From Megalonaias nervosa (taxonomy: Eukaryota; Mollusca; Bivalvia; Unionida; Unionidae): a stretch of 64,000 nucleotides of DNA. How positions within the stretch are numbered: position 1 is the stretch's first letter; every line of letters starts with the position of its first letter. Shown piece after piece: positions 1-8,486 of the stretch. Below the pieces are notes generated by a model. The model ran no database searches. It saw nothing but the letters and a program-made list of their open reading frames with translations, and was not told where the DNA came from. The position numbers were made by a program, and so were the translations under genes. The DNA lies in assembly GCA_016617855.1 (NCBI GenBank), contig JAECUM010094020.1, forward strand, positions 1 to 64,000. Reading direction: 5' to 3'.

Positions 1-422
1 GAATTTATTTCAATCACCGCAGATAGTGTTGGTTCGTATACACCAATTGTTATTTTTGATTCTTTTCTTGTAATAGATTTAATTCTGCGCTGGAATTCAT
101 CGTTGATCTGTTCTATCTGATAACTACCAGTTGGAATACTAACTACCTGCCAATCAGGAGTTCCATCAAGTTTATTCTTATTTGCAAATACTAGTGAATT
201 ATTTGGCTGTTGTCCACCAAATGGTTTTGATCTAATATTAGGCCAGCTATAATAAACTCGAAGCTGCGCTAACGCTATTTCTTTTGCAGGAATTGCGATT
301 GGAAAGTTAACGCTAAACTCAGGATTGGTCGAACTTAATGAAATCATTGTAGTTTTTGACGGAGTCGTATTAGTGACGATCTGTTGAAGTAACTCTCTTG
401 ACGTTGTCAAGGACTCAGACAT
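1..422 (-). CDS. Penton-like minor capsid protein, N-terminal part (cut by window edge)
   Basis: The reading frame starts at the ATG at 422 and is open to the window edge, about 140 codons. It aligns closely with the N-terminus of the complete 486-residue protein at 12478-13938. Shared stretches include LLQQIV(T/A)NTTPSKTT, NPEFSVNF and SWPNIRSKPFGG. The start differs: this copy begins MSESLTTSRE, the other MSSLE. By position (last gene of the block) and by the C-terminal pattern of the full copy, it is the Polinton minor (penton) capsid protein at the five-fold vertices. The ATG lies inside the end of the upstream membrane-protein gene, with an 8 nt overlap. Confidence 0.75.
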   Translation of the reverse strand, partial: MSESLTTSRELLQQIVTNTTPSKTTMISLSSTNPEFSVNFPIAIPAKEIALAQLRVYYSWPNIRSKPFGGQQPNNSLVFANKNKLDGTPDWQVVSIPTGSYQIEQINDEFQRRIKSITRKESKITIGVYEPTLSAVIEIN

Positions 423-930
423 TATTATTATTGTTATTATTTAATTCTCCATTTTGGCTATTGTCAGTAGCGATTATGAATGCTTCATCGTAGGTTTTCA
501 TTATTGTTGCGAATTCCTCGTCGGATATTTTACCATCACTAAGATAAAATGAAACACATGAAGTTAGTTTAGAATAGGCTGCTGTTGCTGTGTGTAATTG
601 TATTATATACTCACGTAATTTGTCATCTGTGCACGTAGATATTCTTTTAGCGATAATACTGAGCATACCTGCGATAGTCGTTGAAGTTGAAACAATAATC
701 GTTATAACTGCTGGAGCTGTCATTGTTATCGTTGATAATAATAATCCGGATCCAGCAACAACAGCGGAAACCGAGTAAACGATTATATCAATGACAACCA
801 TACGTCTGCGATATTTTTTTACTTTTACTGTATAATTGTCGATGATATTTTTTAGTTTGGTCAGGCATTCACATACTTGATTATATCTGTGACGTTGAAC
901 GTCGATAAGTGACTCAGTCACTTGATTCAT
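415..930 (-). CDS. Two-helix membrane protein of Polinton type
   Basis: This 171-residue protein has a basic juxtamembrane segment (KVKKYRRR), then two hydrophobic stretches at about residues 45-70 and 73-95 separated by a short turn. A soluble C-terminal tail follows with KISDEEFATIM, a motif shared with the right-element copy. The family is common in animal Polintons but has no proven function. The two-helix hairpin resembles SLATT-type 2TM proteins only in general plan. The C-terminus ends in a run of asparagines from an AAT expansion, which carries the frame 8 nt into the penton start codon. Complete and undamaged here, unlike the frameshifted right copy. Confidence 0.7.
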   Translation of the reverse strand: MNQVTESLIDVQRHRYNQVCECLTKLKNIIDNYTVKVKKYRRRMVVIDIIVYSVSAVVAGSGLLLSTITMTAPAVITIIVSTSTTIAGMLSIIAKRISTCTDDKLREYIIQLHTATAAYSKLTSCVSFYLSDGKISDEEFATIMKTYDEAFIIATDNSQNGELNNNNNNNV

Positions 931-951
931 TATACTAACAATGTCATTTAA

Positions 952-1212
952 TTAAGATTCAGGTACGAATTCTAGGCACCACCAGTAACGTCTCGGAGGT
1001 ATTTCCGTCGATATTAACGTAAAGATTTCTTTGATGTTCTTGGTTAGCATCACAAATAGAGGATTATGATATACATTCGGTGATAATGAAGTTGCCGCAG
1101 TAATTTCCGAACCGTACATAGATGACCTGTATAACCCAGTTACTTCTGCGGTATGTTCGAGAGTGTTATTTTGTGGTGTCCATGTTGTTGATCCTGATGC
1201 TACTGTGTACAC
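952..1212 (-). CDS. Small conserved Polinton protein (start uncertain)
   Basis: Eighty-six codons are readable from a GTG at 1212. The counterpart at 11617-11940 is 107 residues and shares VYTVASG near the N-terminus and YWWCLEFV near the C-terminus. The frame here is open further upstream to the end of the fibre gene. At the place where the right copy has its ATG, this copy has ATT, so the original start appears lost. The product is not recognised. It sits between the fibre-like and membrane proteins, so a structural or accessory virion role is plausible but only inferred. Confidence 0.5.
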   Translation of the reverse strand: MYTVASGSTTWTPQNNTLEHTAEVTGLYRSSMYGSEITAATSLSPNVYHNPLFVMLTKNIKEIFTLISTEIPPRRYWWCLEFVPES

Positions 1213-1244
1213 GATATTTTTAATTTGTCCGTGAGGAATTTTAA

Positions 1245-2021
1245 TCAGATTCGTTTTTTTTGAACAATATTAGGTATTCCACTAACAATATCATCGAGTT
1301 TCATGTTAACGTCGGCTAGTTTTATGTCAACGATTGGTGGATCACCAAATTAATCTTTACTGGTTTTGTTTATGTTTCTACGAAAATTTAAAAACGTTTC
1401 CACGTGTCTAGTAAAAGTAACATTGAGTATGGTCATTTCGTCATTGATTGTTTTTAGCGACGTTGTCGTAGGAATGTTGCTATCGTCTACATATTTCTTC
1501 GTTGCAGCGTCAAAATCAGATTCTGGTGTTCTAAGATTAGTAATACCATTATTATTCATGTTGAGAAATGCACGCATTATACCACCGTTGACTAACACGT
1601 ACTTAGATTCTTGATCGTCGACATAGTTTTTTCTTGCGGCGTCTGTATCTACGGTTGGATTTCCAAGGTATGTAATTTTTTTTCCTGACATAATAATATC
1701 ACCAATAAATACATCACCAGTTTTCTTGATATAATCGTTAACTGACTTACCAGAATCTTGTATTTTACCTTGATCAGTAAAAGTAACGATATTATCAGCA
1801 ACTGCAGTAGGAATTCGTATAAGTACATCTGGCAGTTGTATATTGCTTGTCTTTAATCGTCCTTGTTTATCCTGAAAAACAACGACTTCATTTTGATCCA
1901 CACTTGTAATATTTAATAAATCATCAATCTCATTTCTAAGTTGATCAAGAGTTGCATATTTAAATAAATCACCTTGCTGCTGAGCTTTACCACTAGCAGA
2001 TCTTCCGTAAATATCTACCAT
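1245..2021 (-). pseudogene. Fibre-like protein with DAATKKYVDD repeats, C-terminus cut by a stop
   Basis: Translation from the ATG at 2021 (MVDIYGRS) gives about 223 residues and stops at a TAA at 1350-1352. In the right copy the frame continues for about 35 more codons, and similar sequence in the same frame here runs to a TGA at 1245. Two repeats of the type [I-T-x-L-x-x-P-x-x-D-x-D-A-A-x-K-x-Y-V-D-D] lie in the middle of the protein. This is the short repeat typical of phage tail and collar fibres, which trimerise for host attachment. Function as a virion spike or fibre is inferred. The truncated product may still be folded, since the repeats lie before the stop. Confidence 0.65.
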
Positions 2022-2029
2022 TATATTTA

Positions 2030-2440
2030 TCAATATCTGTTTAAATGTGACAATGTGGTATATTCATGCACGATTTTATGAGGTGGTTTTGTTGATTTTG
2101 ATATAGCATCAAGTACATTAAGTACTTCACGACCACATATTGGTGGATCAGTTAATGTTTGTGTTGGTAACGTTGAATACCAGATTGGTGCAGTATTATT
2201 GCTGACATAATGAAGAAATTCTTTTGGTGGCGCTAATCCATATGAATCAAATTAAATAGTTCCACGTGGATCAATTGCACATCCAACCCAATGCGTGCCT
2301 GATCCAGAATTTTTATCGAGATTTATAATACCAGTTTCTAAATCGCTAGCGATTTTAGGTAGTTGATCGCGCATGAAAACACCTCTGAAGTTTTTTATTT
2401 TTAGTTTTTTAGCAGCATCGAGTAAATCAAAATTGGACAT
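2030..2440 (-). pseudogene. PRO: Adenain-type cysteine protease, broken by a nonsense codon
   Basis: The frame from the ATG at 2440 to a TGA at 2030 is 136 codons, interrupted by one in-frame TAA at 2252-2254 (codon 63). The other copy has a Tyr codon at that place. Adenovirus-like protease hallmarks are visible: GTHWVG with the catalytic His before the stop, FDSYG with the acidic residue just after it, and a PICG segment with the likely catalytic Cys. In the family this enzyme cleaves capsid precursors during maturation. Length is short compared with adenain (about 200). The single substitution is not a homopolymer indel, so it is probably real. Confidence 0.75.
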
Positions 2441-2471
2441 AGGCGATATCAGTAAACTGTCCCGGGAAGTC

Positions 2472-2906
2472 TTAGACCCTTTCCGTACATGAATGTGGAG
2501 GCCCTGGCAATCTGAGACCTTTTCCCTTTTTTTTAATTCCCTTTCCTGTTGCTTTCTTTAATGCCATTCCAGCAGCTGTTCCAACAGCGCCTAATGCAGC
2601 TGCTTTTGCAACAGCTGGGGCTGCAGCTGCTATTAAAGCTGGTATAGCTGCGAGAAGTGGAAATATACCACCCGTCTCAGCAATGTCTTTGATGGCGCCC
2701 GCAGAAAGATTAAGTTTGACACCTTTATTTGATTTTTTGGCTTCATTGAAGTTTCCGAACTGACGCTCGGTCAACGATAATTTATTTGAACCGCTCATCT
2801 GTTCTCGCTTTAGCGATATTTTTATTCCACAGTTATTTTTTGATGCTGATTGTAGTCTTTTAATCTGACCAGGAGTCAGGGTAACACTAACGTGATTGTA
2901 TGACAT
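2472..2906 (-). CDS. pX-like minor capsid/core protein
   Basis: The 144-residue protein starts MSYNHVSVTLTPGQIKRL and contains a basic, lysine-rich first half. It then has an alanine-rich hydrophobic segment (residues about 95-120) and a basic tail with KGKGLRLPG. The layout is typical of Polinton and adintovirus proteins compared with adenovirus pX/pVI, which bind DNA or disrupt membranes. It lies directly before the protease, one of whose expected substrates it would be. The last 12 or so residues differ in frame from the GKGLRLPG repeats seen in the right copy: a second GKGLRLPG is encoded in another frame just downstream, implying a one-base indel near 2490. Confidence 0.62.
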   Translation of the reverse strand: MSYNHVSVTLTPGQIKRLQSASKNNCGIKISLKREQMSGSNKLSLTERQFGNFNEAKKSNKGVKLNLSAGAIKDIAETGGIFPLLAAIPALIAAAAPAVAKAAALGAVGTAAGMALKKATGKGIKKKGKGLRLPGPPHSCTERV

Positions 2907-2950
2907 TATAATTATTATCCTGATTTTAAATCAGGTGATCTAATTACGTG

Positions 2951-4345
2951 TTACATATTTTCTACTGGAGCATCATCGACTCTCATTCGTCCACCAACAC
3001 CTTCAAGTAACATCGTCTTATCGCTGAGTATAACGGCTATTGCTCTGTAATTAGGAATAGCTCCAGCATCTCTATTAACACGAGCTCGAAAATGTATATC
3101 AACTACTGATTGTCTGGTTAAATCTAAATGTTCAAGCGAAAAGTAATAAATCGGATACAAAGTTGTAAAATCTAACTGTGATATTTGTAAACCAGTATCA
3201 ATATTCTGATCACGCCCCATAAACGATATAAGACGATGATACGCCCGTGCTCCATGATTATTTTCAAAATTTAGCAATATATCCTCGGATGGTTCTTGAT
3301 GTCCATTTATCCTTAATGAAACTTCAGAAACACCAAGTTTGTCAAATATCATGTGATTACGTAGTTGATTATTTACTCGTGTAATATCTTGTAATGCAAT
3401 AAATGTGTGTCTTGGTGCAGAACCACCCTGCTGAGAAGCTATTTGCCATGTAAATAAACCATTGATATTACTCTGGATAGCATCTGTGGTCACTGTCAAC
3501 CATGACAACGTTGATTTACCGCCTTGACTCATAAAAGATAGCAATCGGTCTTCTTCAGATATTGAGGGAGTCATCACCGGCATCCACAATGAAAGTTTTG
3601 TTAGTACTACTTTACCAGCATCACCAATGGGTCTCCATAATGCATCATTATCAATGCCTTTTCGTACAAGTACAACCGTATGTTTGGCTCCAGAAATGAC
3701 TTTTCTGACATTTCTACAGAATCCAAAAATATGTGACAGTGGAATTGCACATGAAAACTCTCTTCTGTTACCTTTCAACATTGATCTACGTACTGTAAAT
3801 CCTAAGTTAAATTCTGGATTAGAATCATGAACCACAGACCACACGTCAGCGTCAGCGTTATTGGCGAAGTTTCTTGGTCGTCTTATATTATATTGTCTGT
3901 TATCAGGATGGTCAGAAGTATCCTTCGCAAACATCATTGATGGTCCAGCCGATCTTGAATAATCGTCGCTGTATCTCGCAAGACCAAGTATCGTTGTAGC
4001 AACGTCAACGTCTTTCTGAATTGATTCAATATTTTTTCCGTCAATCATGTACGTAGCGCTATCAAATAACGCCATAATACCATTATTAACAAAACCAACC
4101 CTAACTTCAGCTCCGTATTCTACTGGTACTGCAGGAGCAGCGTTATTTAAAATTTCACCTTCTACTTCAATAAATGCCTCAGCGGGTAAGAAATGCCTAC
4201 TTGTATCCTGAACCTGTAGTTCAATCCTTCCAGTCTGATTTGGAACTCGAGCGTCATAAGAATAATATTGATAATCACACACAGACTCATCTTTGAGTAC
4301 TGGTGCGTCCATGTCAAATGCTGGATTAGATATGCGTTTAAACAT
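2951..4345 (-). CDS. MCP: Major capsid protein (double jelly-roll hexon type), intact
   Basis: The 464-residue uninterrupted frame is the largest of the block. It contains the conserved pattern of Polinton/adintovirus hexons: an internal IPLSHIFGFCRNVRKVISG-type segment followed by KHTVVLVRKG.DNDALWR, and a C-terminal LDFTTLYPIYYFSLEHLDL segment. Double jelly-roll capsids of this class form trimeric capsomers of the icosahedral shell. Size fits the shorter Polinton hexons. It lies 14 nt after the core-like gene and 44 nt before the pX-like gene, as expected in a compact late block. No stop or frameshift is seen, in contrast to the right copy. Fold assignment is by pattern, not by structural search. 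Confidence 0.78.
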   Translation of the reverse strand: MFKRISNPAFDMDAPVLKDESVCDYQYYSYDARVPNQTGRIELQVQDTSRHFLPAEAFIEVEGEILNNAAPAVPVEYGAEVRVGFVNNGIMALFDSATYMIDGKNIESIQKDVDVATTILGLARYSDDYSRSAGPSMMFAKDTSDHPDNRQYNIRRPRNFANNADADVWSVVHDSNPEFNLGFTVRRSMLKGNRREFSCAIPLSHIFGFCRNVRKVISGAKHTVVLVRKGIDNDALWRPIGDAGKVVLTKLSLWMPVMTPSISEEDRLLSFMSQGGKSTLSWLTVTTDAIQSNINGLFTWQIASQQGGSAPRHTFIALQDITRVNNQLRNHMIFDKLGVSEVSLRINGHQEPSEDILLNFENNHGARAYHRLISFMGRDQNIDTGLQISQLDFTTLYPIYYFSLEHLDLTRQSVVDIHFRARVNRDAGAIPNYRAIAVILSDKTMLLEGVGGRMRVDDAPVENM

Positions 4346-4359
4346 CTTTATTATATTTG

Positions 4360-4815
4360 CTATCGTCTAACACGAAGACCACTTCCTGCTATCAGACTAG
4401 CGGTTATATTTTTTTCTTTTTCTGATAATGGTACATCAGCCAACTCTGCTAGTTTTTGATTAGCAGCTTGGTTTATTATTTTACTAATATTTGCAGGCAT
4501 TACTTCAGTGCTAGGTAATTTTACAGGTTGAGGTCGGACCGCAGGTCTGCGTATTAATCGTGTTAGTCTATCTTTGATTGCTGAGAATGCTTTACTAGCA
4601 ATATTGCCAACAGCACCAATACCCTTTTCACGAACAACAGCAATAGCTTTCATTGATAGTTGCTTTGCAATCGGTATTGCTTTTGGGGCTATCCTTCTAA
4701 ATAGACCCTGAACAACATCACTTAGTCCATCTCCGTAGATTGTTTTGTATACTGGTAATCGAGAATTTACCGCCCTGACCATGGTTGGTCCACGTTGATT
4801 ACTATGTACGATCAT
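4360..4815 (-). CDS. Basic core-like protein with GDGL motif
   Basis: The 151-residue protein starts MIVHSNQRGPTMVR. It holds an IYGDGLSDVVQGLFRRIAP segment, a long Ala/Lys-rich amphipathic helix region (residues about 50-85), an arginine-rich stretch and a C-terminal SGLRVRR. Small basic proteins of this layout precede the capsid gene in many Polintons and recall adenovirus core and pVI proteins. DNA condensation or capsid lining is inferred. The frame is complete here, whereas the right copy has lost one A in an A-run near its end. Confidence 0.6.
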   Translation of the reverse strand: MIVHSNQRGPTMVRAVNSRLPVYKTIYGDGLSDVVQGLFRRIAPKAIPIAKQLSMKAIAVVREKGIGAVGNIASKAFSAIKDRLTRLIRRPAVRPQPVKLPSTEVMPANISKIINQAANQKLAELADVPLSEKEKNITASLIAGSGLRVRR

Positions 4816-4859
4816 TTTATTATAATAACTGTATTTAATTACATACTCAATCCAATGAC

Positions 4860-5909
4860 TTAGTCACTATAGTAGTCATCGGCGATTTCATTAATGAGAG
4901 ACCGATATACATTAATATCCATAATTCCACCTGTAAATAATCGTTTACAAATATCAGCTGCTTCATTAATGATTTCTGGGGAATTATTACCAGCTCGTTT
5001 TCCTCCAATGAGGATTTCTAGTCGATCAACATCAGCAAGGACGTTATTGGGACAAGTAAAAAGACCACTTCCCTGATTAGTAAATCCACCTGCAGTTTTA
5101 ATTTCAGATTCCCCCCGTGATTCTTCTTCCTCTGTTGTTCTAACTGATTGTCGTGGCGATTGCAATTGTTTCATCATTCTTTTTAAATGTTTATCTTGTT
5201 CTAGTTTTTTTTGTTTTATTTGTTCCATTAGTTGTAATTGTGGGGATTGTGGTGATTCAAATTGTAATTGTTGTGGTGATCGTTGTGGTGATGATGATAA
5301 CTGTTGTGGTGATGGTGATAGTCGTTGTACTTGTTTAACTTTTTCTTTTATATATTTACGTACATCATTATCAAATTCATTAAAATTAATAATATCTTCA
5401 TTAGATCTAATTTCTGGAATACCAATATAGATGCGAAATACATCTCTAATCCAATTGTCAGATTTCAGAGACTTAACGTGTTCTGGTTTTACATATTTTT
5501 GTCTTTCATAATATCCAAATGCGGCAATATCAAGTAATTGGTTTCTGTCCTTGATAGCAGCAATACCCTCAGGCGTAAATTTATCTATTATCTTAATTCT
5601 GGTTTTTGGTTGTCGTAGTTGTGGTTGTGGTTGTGGTTGAACCCCAGGTTGAGCAGCTTGAATACGACCAGCAATATCAGCAGGTAATGTTTCAAGAGCT
5701 CGTTGTGTTGCCTCAGCTGCTGTAACAATCTTTTTTGTTGGTTCGACAATCGGTTTAAATAATTGTTTTGTATCTTCTTCAAATTCGACTTGAGATTCCT
5801 GACGTGATTGTAATTGTTGCTTGACAGCATCACGAACAGGTAAATATTTTCTAATTGCCTCTAATCGCTCTCTTGCTAATCTAGCTGAATGTGGTTCTCC
5901 AATACTCAT
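4860..5909 (-). CDS. P/Q-rich protein with conserved C-terminal domain, first gene of the block
   Basis: The 349-residue protein begins MSIGEPHSARLARERLEAI. It has a charged N-terminal domain (1-90), a Pro/Gln-rich linker, a middle domain (FTPEGIAAIKD ... YYERQKYVKPEHVKSL), a second Q/S/P-rich linker (about 195-260) and a conserved C-terminal domain. That domain carries NNVLADVDRLEILIGGKRAGNNS and a region ending YRSLINEIADDY. The C-terminal domain recurs in Polinton proteins; its role is unknown to me. The ATG is 36 nt from the terminal repeat, so the promoter probably sits in the repeat. Linkers differ in length from the 394-residue right copy. Confidence 0.65.
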   Translation of the reverse strand: MSIGEPHSARLARERLEAIRKYLPVRDAVKQQLQSRQESQVEFEEDTKQLFKPIVEPTKKIVTAAEATQRALETLPADIAGRIQAAQPGVQPQPQPQLRQPKTRIKIIDKFTPEGIAAIKDRNQLLDIAAFGYYERQKYVKPEHVKSLKSDNWIRDVFRIYIGIPEIRSNEDIINFNEFDNDVRKYIKEKVKQVQRLSPSPQQLSSSPQRSPQQLQFESPQSPQLQLMEQIKQKKLEQDKHLKRMMKQLQSPRQSVRTTEEEESRGESEIKTAGGFTNQGSGLFTCPNNVLADVDRLEILIGGKRAGNNSPEIINEAADICKRLFTGGIMDINVYRSLINEIADDYYSD

Positions 5910-5944
5910 TTATTAATAATATCTATACTGGCTGTTTAATTCAT

Positions 5945-6206
5945 AGCAGCAGGGAGGGCGAATGACCAATACTGAGTGACCAACGCGTAAATGAAATCGC
6001 ATAAAAATTTGAAGAAAAAAAATACGTCAATTGATAACAAAACTGAGCTAACCCAAACGATTTATTATCCGTTCTCAACTGTATGGAAATAGTCAAGTTA
6101 GAGGCTTTGGTTTAGCGTCATTGACCTTTTTTTTAGCCTTCGTAGGAACCTTTATTTTTGTAAAATAAGGTCTCAGGCAAGTGGTCTGTTCGCCCTCCCT
6201 GCTGCT
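5945..6206. repeat. Terminal repeat of the left Polinton
   Basis: The 262 bp repeat is related to the terminal repeats of the right element (6483-6749 and 22882-23144). Both edges carry the same inverted motif: AGCAGCAGGGAGGGCGAA at 5945, and its reverse complement ending at 6206. The core AACCCAAACGATTTATTATC is identical in all copies. The outer terminus begins with 5'-AG, as in Polintons generally. Confidence 0.82.
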
Positions 6207-6482
6207 CAAATTTATCTGCCGTATATTTCTTCGATAAATTGATACCCTGGTTTCAGATAAAATAATGTCCTTTACCAGATAAATACTGAAAAATCTGTCA
6301 GTTTACTGGCACTTTTTGTCAAGTATACTTTGCCATTGCAAAAGACATGTCAAATGTAGATCTCATAAGTTCCTACGACCTATTGTCCTTAATGATATTG
6401 CGTTTATATAAGCAGTCACCCTATATACGTACAATGATGTCTCACTCACCCTGTATATGTATAATGATGTCTGTTTTAGCTC
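6207..6482. other. Spacer between the two head-to-head Polintons
   Basis: This 276 bp AT-rich stretch has no gene. Its right half holds two direct copies (about 30 bp each, from 6416 and 6446) of a unit reading TCACCCT(A/G)TATA(C/T)GTA(C/T)AATGATGTC. No 6 bp target duplication of either element can be recognised at its edges. Confidence 0.7.
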
Positions 6483-6749
6483 AGCAGCAGGAAGGGTGAA
6501 CCCTACAACTTTGCAGAGACTTTATTTATAAAAAAATAAAGGTTCCTACAGGGGCTGAAAAAAAGGTCAATAACATAAACCGAACCTCCTAACTTTTATT
6601 ATTACCATATAGTTTGAAAAACGGATAATAAATCGTTTGGGTTAGCTCATTTCCATTACTTTTTGTTGACGTATTTTTTTTTTCAGATTTTTATGCTATT
6701 CGTTTACTCGCGGGTCAATCAATTTTTGTCGTTCACCCTTCCTGCTGAT
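6483..6749. repeat. Left terminal inverted repeat of the right Polinton
   Basis: About 267 bp, inverted relative to 22882-23144. The outer edge is AGCAGCAGGAAGGGTGAAC. The inner edge is the reverse complement of nearly the same motif, so the repeat is itself bounded by short inverted repeats. The first structural gene starts 29 nt inside it, which makes the repeat the likely seat of its promoter. Confidence 0.88.
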
Positions 6750-6778
6750 GTAATTAAATCATCATTGTTATATCAATA

Positions 6779-7963
6779 ATGAGTATTGGAGAACCACACT
6801 CAGCTAAATTAGCTCGTGAGCGACTAGAGGCAATTAAAAAATATCTACCTGTTCGTGATTCTGTTAAGCAACAACTACAATCGCGTCAGGAGTATCAGGT
6901 GGAATTTACAGAAGGTGCAGAACAATTATTTAAAGCGATTGTCGAACCAACGAAGAAAATTGTTACAGCAACCGAAGCAACACAACGAGCTCTTGCAACA
7001 TTGCCTGCTGATATTGCTGGTCGTATTCAAGCTGCTCAACCACCACCACAACCACCACAAGCACCACCACAACCACCACCACAACCAGAACTTAAAAGAC
7101 CAAGAACTAATATAATAGATAAATTTACGCCTGAAGGTATTGCTGCTATCAGGGATCCAAAACAATTATTTGATATTGCCGCGTTTGGATATTATGAAAG
7201 AAAAAAATATGTAAAACCAGAACATGTTAAATCTTTAAGCTCTGCCAATTGGATCAGGGATATATATCGTATTTCTACTGGTATTCCAGAAATCAGATCT
7301 AATGAAGATATTAGAAATTTTAACAGATTTGATGAGATTGTAAATACATATATAGAAGAGGTTGAACAAAGTAAACGATTGTCACAACCACCACAAATTG
7401 AACTATCACCACTATCATCACCACATCTTAAATTACCATCACTACAACAACCACTACCACGACTGCAACCACTACTACAACAACACAAGATACTACAACG
7501 ACAACAAGAGACACAACGACAACGACAACAACGACGAGAACAACAACAACAACGACAAAAAACACCAGAACCATTTGAGCAATCACAAAGTGATTATCCA
7601 GAATTACCATCACCACAACGAGCACAAGAACTACAACAAGAGCTACAACAACGAGAACAAGAACGACGAGAAATAATGAGACGATTGAGATCACCACGAC
7701 AAACTGAGGAAGAATTTCAAGACGATCCCGGCGCAACTGGAAGTGGTCTAGGAAGTGGCCTTATTACTTGTCCCAATAATGTCCTTGCTGATGTCGATCG
7801 ACTAGAAATTCTCATTGGAGGAAAACGAGCTGGTAATAATTCATCAGAAATCATTAATGAACCAGCTGATATTTGCAAACGATTATTTACAGGCGGTATC
7901 ATGGATATTAATGTATATCGGTCTCTCATTAATGAAATCGCCGATGATTACCACAGTGATTAG
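6779..7963 (+). CDS. P/Q-rich protein with conserved C-terminal domain
   Basis: The 394-residue counterpart of the left gene at 4860-5909 is intact. The N-terminal domain (MSIGEPHSAKLARERLEAI), the middle YYERKKYVKPEHVKSL domain and the C-terminal domain (ADVDRLEILIGGKRAGNNS ... YRSLINEIADDY) are conserved. The two linkers are low-complexity CAA/CCA/CGA repeats: Pro-rich at 7036-7090, Gln/Arg-rich at 7386-7660. The second linker is about 45 codons longer than in the left copy, which accounts for the size difference. A short GSGLGSGL segment precedes the C-terminal domain. Function unknown; by position it is the first gene of the virion block. Confidence 0.65.
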   Translation: MSIGEPHSAKLARERLEAIKKYLPVRDSVKQQLQSRQEYQVEFTEGAEQLFKAIVEPTKKIVTATEATQRALATLPADIAGRIQAAQPPPQPPQAPPQPPPQPELKRPRTNIIDKFTPEGIAAIRDPKQLFDIAAFGYYERKKYVKPEHVKSLSSANWIRDIYRISTGIPEIRSNEDIRNFNRFDEIVNTYIEEVEQSKRLSQPPQIELSPLSSPHLKLPSLQQPLPRLQPLLQQHKILQRQQETQRQRQQRREQQQQRQKTPEPFEQSQSDYPELPSPQRAQELQQELQQREQERREIMRRLRSPRQTEEEFQDDPGATGSGLGSGLITCPNNVLADVDRLEILIGGKRAGNNSSEIINEPADICKRLFTGGIMDINVYRSLINEIADDYHSD

Positions 7964-7996
7964 ATACAATTAGTGATAAAGTCATTTAATAACAAA

Positions 7997-8475
7997 ATGA
8001 TCGTGCATGGTACTCAACGTGGACCTACCATGGTCAGGGTAATAAACTCTCGATTACCAGTATACAAAACGACCTACGGAGATGGATTAGGTGATGTTGT
8101 TCAGGGTCTGTTTAGAAGAATAGCCCCAAAAGTAATACCGATTGCAAAGCAACTAGGAATGAAAGCTATTGATGTTGTTCGTGAAAAAGGTATAAGCGCT
8201 GTTGGTAATATTGCTAGCAAAGCATTCTCAGCAATCAAAGATAGACTATCACGATTAATACGCAAACCACAAGCGACCCGACCTCAACCTGTGAAATTGG
8301 CTAGCACTGAAGTGATGCCCGCAAGTGTAAGTAAAATAATAAATCAAGCCGCTAATCAAAAACTAGCGGAGTTGGCTGATGTCCCGATGTCGGACAAAGA
8401 AAAAATATAACCACTAGTCTGATAGCAGGAAGTGGTCTCACTTCCCGAAGTGGTCTTCGTGTTAGACGAAGATGA
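7997..8475 (+). pseudogene. Basic core-like protein, frameshifted near the C-terminus
   Basis: From the ATG at 7997 (MIVHGTQRGPTMVR) the frame is open to a TAA at 8408-8410. It matches the left 151-residue protein over nearly its whole length. One A is missing from the A-run at about 8400-8406, so the last 15-20 residues (the SGLRVRR tail) are in another frame, ending at 8475. In that tail the SGL-containing segment is duplicated. The lesion lies in a homopolymer and could be an assembly error. Role as a DNA-binding core or capsid-lining protein is inferred from its basic composition and position. Confidence 0.58.
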
Positions 8476-8486
8476 TAATAATAAAG

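Larger units (their letters stand above)
1..6206 (-). mobile_element. Left Maverick/Polinton element, morphogenesis half (5' part outside window)
   Basis: This is the partial copy of a Polinton-type endogenous virus. Its outer terminus is at 6206, and its genes run on the minus strand from the terminus towards position 1, where the window cuts the penton gene. Gene order matches that of the right element gene for gene. The proteins are similar but clearly diverged: the first gene is 349 versus 394 codons and the terminal repeat has different edge bases. It is therefore a sister element, not a recent inverted copy. Replication genes, integrase and ATPase would lie left of the window. The major capsid gene is intact here, while the protease and fibre genes carry stop codons. 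Confidence 0.88.

Noticed and set aside
1..6206. Recent inverted duplication of a single Polinton arm
   Set aside because: Protein and terminal-repeat divergence, different linker lengths and different repeat-edge bases show that the arms come from distinct elements of one family.
7428..7736. Long hydrophobic (poly-Val) frame on the minus strand and His/Asn-rich frame on the plus strand
   Set aside because: They are out-of-frame readings of the CAA/CCA/CGA repeat linkers of the structural gene at 6779-7963.
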